A stretch of 62,648 nt of DNA, taken from Bifidobacterium italicum. Lineage in GTDB: Bacteria; Actinomycetota; Actinomycetes; Actinomycetales; Bifidobacteriaceae. Shown here piece by piece: positions 17,332-31,835 of this stretch. The stretch spans positions 1 to 62,648 of the forward strand of contig NZ_MVOG01000017.1 in NCBI RefSeq assembly GCF_002286915.1. The letters are read 5' to 3'. A program made the translations under genes and the position numbers. The notes beneath the pieces are model-generated. The model worked only from the letters and a program-made list of their open reading frames with translations, had not been told where the DNA came from and did not search any database. Numbering within the stretch: the stretch's first letter is position 1; each line of letters starts with the position of its first letter.

Positions 17332-17835
17332 ATGGGACATGACATGCCGGTTGAGGGGACGACGCCCGAACCCGTCGAGGAGCCGCAATGGGTCGCATGG
17401 ACGTTGCAACGGCTGTCCGGCTCGCCGTTCCGCGCGAAGTTCCGGCTGACCGACGCCGACCGCGCCTATGCACGCGCGAAGGGAAGAGCGATGATCGACC
17501 GCCACGCCCATGAGATGCTGCGCGCCCGCGTCGGCGCCGCACTTCCGATCAAGGACGGCAAGCAGACGCCGTGGAAAGGCCATCCGGTGTTCACGGCGCA
17601 GCATGCAACGGCCACCTGCTGCCGCGGCTGCATCATGCGTTGGCACCACATCCCCAAGGGCCGCGCGCTCACCGACACGGAGGTGAACCGTCTCGCAGCG
17701 CTCGTCATGGAGTGGATCGACCGCGATCTGCGCGACCATCCGACGCAACCGGGACCGCCGGTCGAGGTCGTGAAGAGCGCCGCGCCGTCGCAACCGAAGG
17801 CGGCGCCGACCGCGACGATGGAGCCGTTGTTCTGA
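17332..17835 (+). CDS. DUF4186 family protein
   Basis: A 167-residue protein of a small uncharacterised family. Recognisable segments are PFRAKFRLTDADRAYAR, DGKQTPWKGHPVFTAQHATATCCRGCIMRWHHIPKGRAL (given as DGKQTPWKGHPVF and QHATATCCRGC then WHHIPKGRAL) and a tryptophan-containing C-terminal helix. The CCxxC with nearby His residues may bind a metal; no reaction is known. It has no signal peptide. ATG at 17332 is preceded by a weak -10-like TACGCT (17317-17322) rather than a ribosome site. The C-terminal 30 residues are low complexity. Confidence 0.8.
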   Translation: MGHDMPVEGTTPEPVEEPQWVAWTLQRLSGSPFRAKFRLTDADRAYARAKGRAMIDRHAHEMLRARVGAALPIKDGKQTPWKGHPVFTAQHATATCCRGCIMRWHHIPKGRALTDTEVNRLAALVMEWIDRDLRDHPTQPGPPVEVVKSAAPSQPKAAPTATMEPLF

Positions 17836-17870
17836 TTCGTGCCCGCCGTGCCGCTGCTACGATGGCGGTT

Positions 17871-18437
17871 GTGTCCAATGAATCCTTCGAATCCCAGCGC
17901 AGTGGACCGTCGGTCACCGCCGTCGTCCTCGACTATTTCGGCGCGCTCGTCGACTGGCGTCCCGAGCGCATCGTCGGCATGTTCTATCCGGCCGGCGTGA
18001 CCGCGATGTTCTTCGACGCCGACGACCCGCACGGCTACGACCACTATCGCCGCCGTGCCATCGAAGGCTGGGACGACGAGCGGATCATCGATGACTATTC
18101 CCGTGAGCATGGCCCCGCCGTCGGCTGGATCATGCGGCTGCTGCTCGAGAACCGCACGCTGGGCTTCTACGACATGCCCGAGGGCGTCCCGACGCGGCTT
18201 CGTGAACTGCACCGCGCCGGCGTCCGCCTGTACGGCTTCGCGAACTGCTCGAGCCGCGCCGTCGCCCTCATGCATGCGAAATACTCTTGGCTGGGCCTGC
18301 TCGACGGCACGATCGACGGCCGTCTGACGCCCGAGGAAGCCATCGCCGCCTACAACCTCGACCCCGCCTCCACGACATTCGTCACGACCGACCCCGATCG
18401 TGCCCGCTACTCCGCGGCCATGCGCTCCTCGAGGTAG
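17871..18437 (+). CDS. HAD-like hydrolase, C-terminus unusual
   Basis: Haloacid-dehalogenase superfamily. Motif I is VVLDYFGALVDW, with the nucleophile Asp but the second Asp replaced by Gly, as in the FGGVL subgroup. Motif II is GFANCSSRAV, and a LLDGTIDG segment precedes a weak motif IV (FVTTDPDRARY) that lacks the usual acidic pair. The chain ends at RSSR, 31 bases inside the convergent DUF488 gene, so the last strand and helix of the fold seem missing. GTG at 17871 is chosen because -10-like TACGAT lies seven bases upstream; an in-frame ATG at 17862 overlaps that box. Substrate unknown; possibly inactive. Confidence 0.65.
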   Translation: MSNESFESQRSGPSVTAVVLDYFGALVDWRPERIVGMFYPAGVTAMFFDADDPHGYDHYRRRAIEGWDDERIIDDYSREHGPAVGWIMRLLLENRTLGFYDMPEGVPTRLRELHRAGVRLYGFANCSSRAVALMHAKYSWLGLLDGTIDGRLTPEEAIAAYNLDPASTTFVTTDPDRARYSAAMRSSR

Positions 18438-18769
18438 TCGCGCAGCAGGCGGGCATGGTTGACGTCGGGGTCACGTGCGCCGTAGACGAGCGTGACCTTC
18501 GGATGGTCGCGGATGATGCGCTCGAGCTCCTCGACCGCCGGGTTCGCGTCGAGTTCACGCCGGTAGCTTTCGGCGAATTCGAGAATGCGGTTCGGATCGT
18601 GGCCCCACGCCTTGCGCAGTTCGGTGCTCGGCGCGATCTGCTTCATCCACAGGTCGAGGTGTTCGCGTTCCTTGGACATGCCGCGCGGCCACAGCCGGTC
18701 CACGAGGATCCGGTAGCCGTCGCCCTCATCCGCCGGCGCATAGGCGCGCTTGATCGTCAACTCAGTCAT
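18407..18769 (-). CDS. DUF488 family protein
   Basis: A 120-residue protein of the DUF488 family, recognisable by YRILVDRLWPRGMSKE near the N-terminus, LWMKQIAPSTELRKAW, and a C-terminal VTLVYGARDPDVNHA. Function is unknown; older annotations linking relatives to porphyrin metabolism are not reliable. ATG at 18769 is preferred over ATG at 18775, because -10-like TAGACT lies eight bases before it, in the leaderless arrangement repeated in this window. It converges on and overlaps the HAD gene by 31 bases. I see no gene in 18770-18951. Confidence 0.75.
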   Translation of the reverse strand: MTELTIKRAYAPADEGDGYRILVDRLWPRGMSKEREHLDLWMKQIAPSTELRKAWGHDPNRILEFAESYRRELDANPAVEELERIIRDHPKVTLVYGARDPDVNHARLLRDYLEERMAAE

Positions 18770-18888
18770 ACCCATTCAGTCTAGGATCCTCATCCGGCCA
18801 TGCAACCGATGTTCGCGCGCCACGCAACGGACCCATGCGGGCGTCCGGATCGGCCGGCTGCCATGCGGTCCGTGCGCCGTCTTTTCGC

Positions 18889-18894
18889 TACAAT
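18889..18894 (+). promoter_or_regulatory. -10-like box upstream of the Wadjet operon
   Basis: TACAAT stands 57 bases before the jetA ATG, giving a leader of about 50 nt. No clear -35 hexamer is seen. Confidence 0.4.
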
Positions 18895-18951
18895 GGAATG
18901 CGGTATGCCCGCGGGCGAAGAGCGTGCTGGACGATATGAGAAAGGCGGCCG

Positions 18952-25179
<6,228 letters not shown>

Positions 25180-25183
<4 letters not shown>

Positions 25184-26358
25184 GCGGCGCGCACGACGCG
25201 CGTCCACAGGGCACGGCGACGCCCGACGACCTGCGCGCCTGGGTCGCGCGGACCGTCGAGTGCGAGATGTTCGCCGTCGACGATCCGTGGCCGCGCACGA
25301 AGGCGGTGCGTTGGCCGAGGGAATCGACGCTCATCGCCGACGTCAACGCCGTGCACGATGCGAACAACGCGCTCAAGGACTTCGCTGCGCGCCACGGCTG
25401 CGACGTGACGTGCACGGCGCGCAGGCTCGGCGCGCGCGTCATGCTCGTCGATCACGTCACCGTGCCGGACGAGCGGACCGCACTCACGATCGCCGGCGAT
25501 CGTCTGCGCCGTGAGCGTGAACGGGCGCTCACGCGCATGGCGCAGGTCGAGGAGGCCTGCGGCGTGGCGCCGGAAGTCGCGATGCAGGCGGTGCAGCGGC
25601 TTCGTGACGAGACGGACGTCGATTTCGCGCTGTTCGCGACGGCGGCCGCATGGTTCGGCGCGCATCGCGACGGGATCGCGTCGATGACGGCGCGCGAGGT
25701 GCCGCTTGAGGGGTTTTCGGCGAAATGGCTCGGCGGTGCGCGCTCGCGGCGGCGTTCGGCGATCTGCATGGTGCTCGGCGTCGACGCGCTGCCGCTGCGC
25801 GAACGTCCCGAGGAACTGCGGTACCGCTACCTCGATCCGGCGGCCGCCGGCGAGCCCGACCGCGTCGCCGTGACGCCGCAGCATGCGCCGGAACGGCCGG
25901 TGCGCCGCGCGGTCATCGTCGAGAACAAGGACACCTATCAGGCGATGCCGGCGTTCGCCGACGCGGTGTGCGTGTTCGGTTCCGGTTTCGCGGCCGTGCG
26001 CGCCGCACGGCTGCTGCCGTTCCTCGCCGGTTGCGACGTCGTGTACTGGGGCGACCTCGACGCGGCGGGCTTCGAGATCCTTTCGGCCGTGCGCACCTCC
26101 GGCATCGACTGCGCGAGCATGCTGATGGATCAGGGGACCTATGCGCGCTTCATGCGCTTCGGCGCAAGGCTCGACGCGCGCAGCCGCATGATCGGCGCGC
26201 GTGAGCCGATCGCGCGCACAACGATGCGGCTCAACGACGACGAATACGCGTTGTACCGCACGCTGTGCGAGCCGGGGGAGCAGGGGGTGCCGCGCATCGA
26301 GCAGGAACGCATCCCGATCGCGCACGCCGTCGCGGCGTTGCGGTCGATGGGATGGTGA
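25180..26358 (+). CDS. jetD: JetD, Wadjet TOPRIM nuclease subunit (DUF3322/DUF2220-type)
   Basis: Topoisomerase VI A-like nuclease that cleaves plasmid DNA held by the JetABC motor. The N-terminal half (DUF3322-like) includes KAVRWPRESTLIADVNAVHD and FSAKWLGGARSRRRSA. The C-terminal TOPRIM domain has the catalytic Glu in VIVENKDTYQAMP (near residue 248), the DxD in YWGDLDAAGFEIL (near 290), and a conserved RIEQERIPIAHAV close to the end. It is 392 residues, starts in an ATGA overlap with jetC, and is the last gene of the operon. All metal-binding residues I can identify are present, so the system looks functional. Confidence 0.92.
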
Positions 26359-26484
26359 GGGCGGCCCAACGCGATGGGCGGGGCGTGAAGGACCCGGGCC
26401 GTGGCGACGCGTGGCGCGGGAAAACGGATTGTGCGGGTCATGCGCGCGATTCGCGATCGACGCGCGGGATTCTCGTCGGTCCTC

Positions 26485-26490
26485 TAGGAT
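26485..26490 (+). promoter_or_regulatory. -10-like box, leaderless arrangement
   Basis: TAGGAT is separated by seven bases from the ATG of the following membrane-protein gene. Confidence 0.4.
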
Positions 26491-26497
26491 GGAAGGC

Positions 26498-27157
26498 ATG
26501 GCAAACGAGAACGGACCCACGCCGATGGACGCTGCGGGCGGCGACGCCCAGGTCCCGTACGGCGATGCGGCGAACGGACAGGACAACACGGCCGCCGGCG
26601 CCGGCATGGCGCAGACGCAGCCGGAATACGGCGCCTACGCCGATCCCGGGATGAGCGACGACGAACGCTATCCCTTCGGCAAACCGGAGGTGCCGGCGGC
26701 GGATGCGGCGGCGCAGGCGGGACAGCCCGGGCAGCCGGGATCGTATCCGCAGGCGCCGTATCCGGGCGTGCAATACCCGGGCGGCACCGACCCCTACGGA
26801 CAGCAGCCGGGTGCGCCGTACGGAGCCCCCTACGGGCAACAGTCCGGTGGCTACTACGGCCAGCCGAACCCCTACGGCACGAACCGCCAACGCTACCAGA
26901 GCTACGAGCGGCGCACCGGGACGCCGGAAGGCAACGGCTATGACGGCATGTGCATCGCCGGATTCGTGATGTCGCTGATCATCCCGCTGTTCGGCCTCAT
27001 CTTCTCGGTCGTCGGACTTGTGAACGTGCGGCGCACCGGCAGGCGCGGACGCGGATTCGCGATCGCCGGGATCATCATCAGCGCGCTGTCGATGTTCATG
27101 TCGTTTCTGATGCTGAGCACCGGCATGCTGCAGCACATGATGAGCATCCTGATGTGA
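26498..27157 (+). CDS. DUF4190-like membrane protein with Pro/Gly/Tyr-rich N-terminus
   Basis: A 219-residue predicted inner-membrane protein. About 145 residues of Gln/Pro/Gly/Tyr-rich, disordered cytoplasmic sequence (PYGQQPGAPYGAPYGQQ, QRYQSYERRTG) precede two membrane helices (GMCIAGFVMSLIIPLFGLIF and GFAIAGIIISALSMFMSFLM) joined by VVGLVNVRRTGRRGR, the layout of DUF4190. The role is unknown. ATG at 26498 is chosen for the DUF-like reading frame and the upstream -10 box; an in-frame ATG nine bases upstream overlaps that box. It is downstream of jetD by 139 bases but probably separately transcribed. Confidence 0.75.
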   Translation: MANENGPTPMDAAGGDAQVPYGDAANGQDNTAAGAGMAQTQPEYGAYADPGMSDDERYPFGKPEVPAADAAAQAGQPGQPGSYPQAPYPGVQYPGGTDPYGQQPGAPYGAPYGQQSGGYYGQPNPYGTNRQRYQSYERRTGTPEGNGYDGMCIAGFVMSLIIPLFGLIFSVVGLVNVRRTGRRGRGFAIAGIIISALSMFMSFLMLSTGMLQHMMSILM

Positions 27158-27213
27158 CGTCGCTCGCGGCGTCGCATGGCCGGGCGCGACGGCGCCCTGC
27201 GCCGGGGGCGGTG

Positions 27214-27303
27214 TATAGTGGTGTGCATCCGCGTTCCCGCGGGCGACCGCGGGAAGAAGTACGGGGATTCGGGCGGCGGCCGGCGACGGTCGCCGCCCGA
27301 ATT
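27214..27303 (+). ncRNA. Candidate small RNA with two GNRA-capped hairpins
   Basis: TATAGT (27214-27219) is a good -10 box with no reading frame after it. Downstream, TTCCCGCGG-GCGA-CCGCGGGAA (27234-27255) is a perfect nine-pair hairpin with a GCGA tetraloop, and 27267-27302 is a 16-pair hairpin (one G-U) again capped by GCGA. A predicted transcript of about 75-80 nt would be almost wholly structured. The second hairpin also lies next to the convergent dtd stop and may simply be a bidirectional terminator, so the RNA call is tentative. Confidence 0.4.
27267..27302. terminator. Hairpin between the membrane-protein gene and dtd
   Basis: ATTCGGGCGGCG pairs perfectly with CGCCGCCCGAAT, extended inward to a GCGA loop. 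It lies four bases beyond the dtd stop, so it can terminate dtd and any rightward transcript. Confidence 0.7.
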
Positions 27304-27306
27304 GCG

Positions 27307-27786
27307 TCAGATGCCGAGCTCCTCGGTGTCGAAGAGGATCGTGACGGGTCCGTCGTTCGTCAGCGAGACGTCCATATGCGCGCCGAAGCGGCCGGCCTTC
27401 ACGTCGAGTCCCTGCGCGCGCAGCGCGTCGTTGAGCCCGAGCCAGACCTCCTCGGCGTGCGCGGGCGCGCCGGCGGCGACGAAGCTCGGACGGTTGCCCT
27501 TGCGCACGTCGCCGTAGAGCGTGAACTGCGAGATCGACAGGATCGCGCCGCCGACCTCGTGGATCGAGCGGTTCATCCTGCCGTCGCCGTCCTCGAAGAC
27601 GCGCAGGTTCGCGATCTTGCGTGCGAGCCATGCGATCTGCCGCTCGCCGTCGGCGTCGCTCACGCCGACGAGCAGCATGTAGCCGACGCCGATCCGCTGC
27701 TCGGGGAAGGCCGGGTCGGTCCCGCCGGTCGTCTCGTCGGCCACGGTCACGGACGCCCGACTCACTTTCTGCAATACAACGCGCAT
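27307..27786 (-). CDS. dtd: D-aminoacyl-tRNA deacylase
   Basis: Hydrolyses D-amino acids (and Gly from tRNA-Ala) mischarged onto tRNA. It starts MRVVLQKVSRASVTV, as the family does, and carries the two active-site motifs SQFTLYGD and, near the C-terminus, TNDGPVT (the usual NxGPVT region). The 159-residue length is typical apart from a short insertion (TTGGTDPAFPEQ). ATG at 27786 is preferred over an upstream extension that lacks homology; TACAGT lies six bases before it, predicting a leaderless mRNA. Confidence 0.95.
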   Translation of the reverse strand: MRVVLQKVSRASVTVADETTGGTDPAFPEQRIGVGYMLLVGVSDADGERQIAWLARKIANLRVFEDGDGRMNRSIHEVGGAILSISQFTLYGDVRKGNRPSFVAAGAPAHAEEVWLGLNDALRAQGLDVKAGRFGAHMDVSLTNDGPVTILFDTEELGI

Positions 27787-27816
27787 GCCTGCACTGTAGC
27801 GCGGACGCCGGAACGG

Positions 27817-27855
27817 CGATGGCGCCCCGCGGCGGGTTGCCACGGGGCGCCATCG
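27817..27855. terminator. Terminator hairpin downstream of the fructokinase gene
   Basis: CGATGGCGCCCCG and CGGGGCGCCATCG form a perfect 13-pair stem, 20 bases beyond the fructokinase stop on the minus strand. Confidence 0.75.
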
Positions 27856-27874
27856 TTGCGCGGGACGCGGCGGC

Positions 27875-28774
27875 TCACTGTCCGAGGATGTCCTTGAGGT
27901 AGTCGGGCATCGTCTGCGGATAGGTGGGCCATGCGCCCTCCTGCGTGCACACGAACGCGGCCGTGTTGACGGCGGCGCGGTGCGCCAGGCCGAGGGAGTC
28001 GCCCGAGAGGATGCGGCCGGTGAAGGTGCCGGAGAACGAGTCGCCTGCGCCGACCGTGTCGACGACGGTCACGCGGGGCGTGCTCAGCGTCGAGATCTCG
28101 CCGTCGTTCGACATGATCGTCGAGAACGTCGCGCCGCCGGTGAGGATCAGGTAGCGCAGGTCGTACTGCTCGATGAACCACTTGCAGGCCTCCTCGTCGG
28201 AGGTGTCTTCGATGCCGAACATGCCGCGCAGCAGCAGCAGCTCCTCGTCGTTGATCTTGAACACGTTCGCGTATCCGAGCATCTCCTCGATGAGCTTCTT
28301 CGAATACATGTCGCCGCGCAGGTTGATGTCGAAGAACCTGAGCGCGCCCTCCTTCGTATGCTTGAGCAGCTCGATGATCGTGTCATGCGATTCGGGGGAG
28401 CGCAGCGCGAGCGTGCCGAAGCACACGGCGTCGGCCTGCTCGACGATGTCGATGAGCTGACGGGTGTAGGAGATGTGGTCCCAGGCGACGTTCTCGACGA
28501 TCGTGTACTCGGGGATGCCGTTCTTGAGCGCGACCTCGACGGTGCCGGTCGGCCATGCGTTGCGCTGCAGGACGGCGTGGATGCCGGACTTCTCGGCTGC
28601 GATCGCGAGCTCGTCGCCGAGGTCGTCCTCGCCGACCGCGCTGATCGAGTACGCCTCGGCGCCGTTCATCATCGCATGGTAGGCGAAGTTGACCGGCGCG
28701 CCGCCCGCGCGCTTGCCGGTGGGGAGCATGTCCCACAGGAGCTCACCGAGGGAGACGACGATTGGCTTGGCCAT
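27875..28774 (-). CDS. PfkB-family sugar kinase, probable fructokinase
   Basis: Phosphorylates a free sugar, most likely fructose to fructose-6-phosphate, feeding the bifid shunt. PfkB signature 1 is GKRAGGAPVNFAYH and signature 2 with the catalytic Asp is DTVGAGDSFSGTF; the 299-residue length is normal. ATG at 28774 has GAAGGG upstream and begins MAKPIVVSLGELLWDMLP, a fructokinase-like start. A ROK-family regulator lies 99 bases upstream on the same strand. The leader on the mRNA is an A/C-rich unstructured stretch (ACCAACCACAACCAATC). Sugar specificity is inferred from overall similarity only. Confidence 0.88.
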   Translation of the reverse strand: MAKPIVVSLGELLWDMLPTGKRAGGAPVNFAYHAMMNGAEAYSISAVGEDDLGDELAIAAEKSGIHAVLQRNAWPTGTVEVALKNGIPEYTIVENVAWDHISYTRQLIDIVEQADAVCFGTLALRSPESHDTIIELLKHTKEGALRFFDINLRGDMYSKKLIEEMLGYANVFKINDEELLLLRGMFGIEDTSDEEACKWFIEQYDLRYLILTGGATFSTIMSNDGEISTLSTPRVTVVDTVGAGDSFSGTFTGRILSGDSLGLAHRAAVNTAAFVCTQEGAWPTYPQTMPDYLKDILGQ

Positions 28775-28873
28775 GATGACCCTTCTTTCTTCTGTTGGTT
28801 GTGATTGGTTGTGGTTGGTCGTTGCGGGATCCGCCGGACGGGTCCGGCGTCCGTGGGGGATCATCCGGATGGA

Positions 28874-30097
28874 TCAGTCGCCGCGTCGCCGCCGCGCAAG
28901 GTCGGCGAAGCGTGACGGCTGTTCCAGGAACGCGCTGATCGCGACGGCCGCCGCGCCTGTGACGGCCGCGTCGGTCGGCAGGTCGGAGAGCGTGACCGCC
29001 GTCGTCTCCGTCAGCTCGGGCAGCACGCGCTCGCCGACGACATGCATCGCCGCTTCGAGCAGCGGCGCGCCGGCGTGCGAGACGATGTCGCCGATGATGA
29101 TGCGCCGCGGGTTGAAGGCGTTGATGATCGTGACGAGGCCGTAGCCGACGTATGTGCCGACGCGGCGCACGAGTTCGAGGGCGCGCGCGTCGCCCGCCGA
29201 GGCGAGCGAGAACAGCGCCTCGCAGGCCTCGATGTGCGTCATCCGGTCGGAGCCGGCGACGACGCCTCCGTCCTCGTCGAGCGTCGCGTCGAGCGCCTCG
29301 TGGATCGCGACGGCCGAGCAGTAGCGTTCGAGGCAGCCGTAGTTGCCGCAGTCGCAGCGTCTGCCGTTGACGTCGATGCTCACATGGCCGATCTCGGTGG
29401 CGGTGCCGCGCGCGCCGTCGATCGTATGGCCACGTTCGACGACGCCGAGGCCGACGCCTTCGCCGATCAGATAGTACGCGAGGTCGTCGCGCGCGTCGTC
29501 GGTGCCGAACAGCTGCTGCGCGAGCGCGCCGGCGCGCGCGTCCTGCTCGATGAACACCGGCACGTCGAAGGCGTCAGCGAACTCGGCGGGGAAGTTGACG
29601 TCGCGCCACTGCCTCATCGACGAGACGACGGCCGTGTGGCCGCAGTCGCGCAGATAGGGGCCGGGAACGGCCATGCCGATCGCGACGACGGTGCTGAAGC
29701 GCGCCATGATCCGGCCGATGAGCGCTTTGAGCGACGCGATCATATCCGCGATCGACGGATGGTCGGCCGTCATGTCCACCCAGATCCGCCGCGCGTTGCC
29801 GGCCAGGTCGAACAGGCCGACCTGGATGAGGCTGCGTGCGAACTTGACGCCGATGACGTGGAAGCGCTCCGGATCGAGCAGGAGTCCGATCGAGCGGCGG
29901 TTGCGCGCGCCTTCGATCTCGCCGGTCTCGACGATGAGGCCCTCGTCGATGAGCTTCGCCGTGATCTTCGTGATCGCGGCCGGCGTCAGGTCGAGCGCCT
30001 TCGCGATCTGCGCGCGCGAGGAGACGCCGTTGTTGTACAGGAAGCGCATGACGCGCGCGCGGTTGTACTCCGACTGGTTGGGTTGCTCGGCCGCCAT
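28874..30097 (-). CDS. ROK-family transcriptional regulator (NagC/XylR type)
   Basis: Sugar-responsive regulator. The N-terminal winged helix (about residues 12-62) contains SSRAQIAKALDLTPAAITKITAKLIDEGLI. The ROK domain has the ATP-like and sugar sites GMAVPGPY and EQDARAGALAQQLFG, and a zinc site GHVSIDVNGRRCDCGNYGCLE (written as GHVSID, then CDCGNYGCLE). At 407 residues it is typical. ATG at 30097 has GGGAGG upstream. It probably forms an operon with the fructokinase gene and represses itself through two TTAAC-GTTAA palindromes in its upstream region. Confidence 0.9.
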   Translation of the reverse strand: MAAEQPNQSEYNRARVMRFLYNNGVSSRAQIAKALDLTPAAITKITAKLIDEGLIVETGEIEGARNRRSIGLLLDPERFHVIGVKFARSLIQVGLFDLAGNARRIWVDMTADHPSIADMIASLKALIGRIMARFSTVVAIGMAVPGPYLRDCGHTAVVSSMRQWRDVNFPAEFADAFDVPVFIEQDARAGALAQQLFGTDDARDDLAYYLIGEGVGLGVVERGHTIDGARGTATEIGHVSIDVNGRRCDCGNYGCLERYCSAVAIHEALDATLDEDGGVVAGSDRMTHIEACEALFSLASAGDARALELVRRVGTYVGYGLVTIINAFNPRRIIIGDIVSHAGAPLLEAAMHVVGERVLPELTETTAVTLSDLPTDAAVTGAAAVAISAFLEQPSRFADLARRRRGD

Positions 30098-30156
30098 CGC
30101 ACCTCCCTGTGTCCGCCGCCGCATCCGCGGCTTCCGTAGTCGCGGATGTTGTTTGA

Positions 30157-30185
30157 TTAACTGCGTTAAATGTTAACGGCGTTAA
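30157..30185. promoter_or_regulatory. Two palindromic operators, probably for the ROK regulator
   Basis: TTAACTGCGTTAA (30157-30169) and TTAACGGCGTTAA (30173-30185) are spaced 16 bases centre to centre, 60 bases upstream of the regulator start. Their AT-rich half-sites stand out in this GC-rich region. Autoregulation of the regulator-kinase operon is the likely role. Confidence 0.65.
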
Positions 30186-30214
30186 TCCATGATGACAAGT
30201 CGACACGCCGGGGC

Positions 30215-30228
30215 GGGGGGGGGGGGGG
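30215..30228. repeat. 14-base G homopolymer in intergenic DNA
   Basis: Fourteen consecutive G lie between the ROK operators and the terminator of the next gene. Such tracts vary in length by slippage and are also sequencing-error-prone. Confidence 0.9.
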
Positions 30229-30239
30229 AGGGATACGAC

Positions 30240-30290
30240 GACGGCCGGCGCCGCGTCTGCTGTATGCGTGCAGACGGGGCGCCGGCCGTC
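30240..30290. terminator. Long terminator hairpin downstream of the NAD-binding protein gene
   Basis: GACGGCCGGCGCC pairs with GGCGCCGGCCGTC (13 pairs), continuing inward with CGTCTGC/GCAGACG. It lies 36 bases past the minus-strand stop at 30326. Confidence 0.75.
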
Positions 30291-30325
30291 ACGGTCGGAG
30301 GGGATCGGCGGACGGGCCGCCTATG

Positions 30326-31012
30326 TCACTCGGACAGGTGCTCGGTCGAATTCGACAGCATCCACGACGGACGGTCGCCTTCGGTGCCCGGCTTGTCGAG
30401 GCCGATCGACGCGCGGAGCTCCTCGCCCGGGTTGAGCAGCAGCGTGACGACTTCGCTCGCGACGGACTTGCGCGACACCTCGGTGCCCCGGAACAGCTCG
30501 CCCTTCTCGGTGGTCTCGAAGTCGACCTCGTCCTTGTCGGTCAGCCATGCCGGACGGATGATCGTGTACTCGAGGTCGCTCGCCTCGATGACGTCGGCGG
30601 CCTTGCGGTAGTTGGTCAGGTAGTCGCCGAGGATGCGCGCGTTCCATGCGCCGAACTCGCCGGGCACCTCGCCGTGGATGCCGAGCGACGAGATCCAGAT
30701 CAGGCGCTTGACGCCGGCCTTGTCCATCGCGGACACGGTCGCTTTCGCCATCGGGATGATGTCCTCGCTGCTGTCGCGGCCGCCGGCCAGATTCGCGTAG
30801 ACGGCGTCGGCGCCTTCGATCGCCGGCAGCACGTCGGCTTCGGACTTCGCGTCGCCGGTGACGACGGTCACATGGTCGTTGTCGAGCACTGCGGCGCCGA
30901 GTTCGTTGTCGCGGTGGATGAACAGCGTCAGCTCGATGTCGTCATGCTCGAGCAGCATCTGCTCGGCGATGCGCGCGATGCGTCCGTTCGCTCCGAGAAT
31001 CGTAATCTTCAT
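30326..31012 (-). CDS. NAD(P)-binding, NmrA/SDR-like protein
   Basis: A 228-residue atypical short-chain dehydrogenase. The N-terminal Rossmann motif is ITILGANGRIARI (GxxGxxx), followed by VVTGDAKSEADVLPAIEGADAVYANLAG, WISSLGIHGEVP, and the YxxxK-like region DYLTNYRKAADVIEASDLEYTIIRPAWL, close to a family of NAD(P)H-binding proteins. Substrate unknown; similar proteins act as redox sensors or quinone-linked oxidoreductases. ATG at 31012 has GAGGTG upstream. It is monocistronic: terminators lie on both sides. Confidence 0.82.
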   Translation of the reverse strand: MKITILGANGRIARIAEQMLLEHDDIELTLFIHRDNELGAAVLDNDHVTVVTGDAKSEADVLPAIEGADAVYANLAGGRDSSEDIIPMAKATVSAMDKAGVKRLIWISSLGIHGEVPGEFGAWNARILGDYLTNYRKAADVIEASDLEYTIIRPAWLTDKDEVDFETTEKGELFRGTEVSRKSVASEVVTLLLNPGEELRASIGLDKPGTEGDRPSWMLSNSTEHLSE

Positions 31013-31257
31013 GGGTATCACCTCGTATGATCCGGGCGCCCGTCGGGGCGTCGATGGTGGCGGAGGGGGCATGTCCCAGCCCTCGACCGCATTGCTGCCG
31101 TTCATCTTAGGACGGTTCGGGTGGGGATGCGCCGTGCTTGCTCTCAGCTCATTTTTGCGAAAACTGGGTCGGCGCGCGCGCCGTGTCGAGCCGGGGCGCG
31201 ATGTTGTGCGCGAACGGATGAATCGGGAATACGTCATGCGCATCGCCGATCCACCCG

Positions 31258-31293
31258 TTCGGCGGCGGCCGGGTGATGGCGGCCGCCGCCGAA
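31258..31293. terminator. Terminator hairpin downstream of the Nudix gene
   Basis: TTCGGCGGCGGCC pairs with GGCCGCCGCCGAA around a ten-base loop, 15 bases beyond the Nudix stop. I see nothing definite in 31013-31257 apart from the promoter region of the NmrA-like gene. Confidence 0.75.
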
Positions 31294-31307
31294 AACGCCG
31301 ACATGGG

Positions 31308-31835
31308 TCAGCGGCGGATCGTCGTGCCTCGGAACGTGAACTGCGCACGGGCGTCGCCGTCCTCGCGGCGACGCAGGAAGTCGCGCGCGGCCGCGATGCG
31401 CTCGCGCGAGCTCGCCGTCATCGGCTCGGGCAGCTCGTCGGGGTCGAACCAGCCGACCGACAGCGACTCGTCGTCGGCGACATGCGGCTCGCTGCAGCCG
31501 CCGGGGGCGACCTCGGCGACGAACAGATGGTCGAGGTACTGCGTGCGGTCGCCGTTGGCGTAGGCGGTGACATGGTCGTCGGCTTCGACGGCGACGAGGT
31601 CGGTGACGATGACGTCGACGCCGGTCTCCTCCTTCGCTTCGCGCGCGACCGTGTCCGCGGGCTGCTCGCCGGGTTCGATGATGCCGGAGACGAGCGCCCA
31701 CTTGCCGGTGTCCGAACGCTGTTCGAGCAGCAGCAGCCCGTTGTCGTCGACGATGTAGGCGGAGACGCCCGTCAGCCACAGCGGCGCATGGCCGATATGC
31801 TCGCGCAGTTCGAGGATGAACGCCGGCGTCGTCAT
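31308..31835 (-). CDS. Nudix hydrolase
   Basis: A 175-residue Nudix enzyme with a full Nudix box GIIEPGEQPADTVAREAKEETGV (written as GIIEPGEQPADTVAREA then KEETGV), including the metal-binding REAKEE. It hydrolyses a nucleoside diphosphate linked to another group; the substrate cannot be deduced. ATG at 31835 overlaps the stop of the upstream aminopeptidase gene by four bases (ATGA), so the two are co-expressed. Confidence 0.9.
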   Translation of the reverse strand: MTTPAFILELREHIGHAPLWLTGVSAYIVDDNGLLLLEQRSDTGKWALVSGIIEPGEQPADTVAREAKEETGVDVIVTDLVAVEADDHVTAYANGDRTQYLDHLFVAEVAPGGCSEPHVADDESLSVGWFDPDELPEPMTASSRERIAAARDFLRRREDGDARAQFTFRGTTIRR

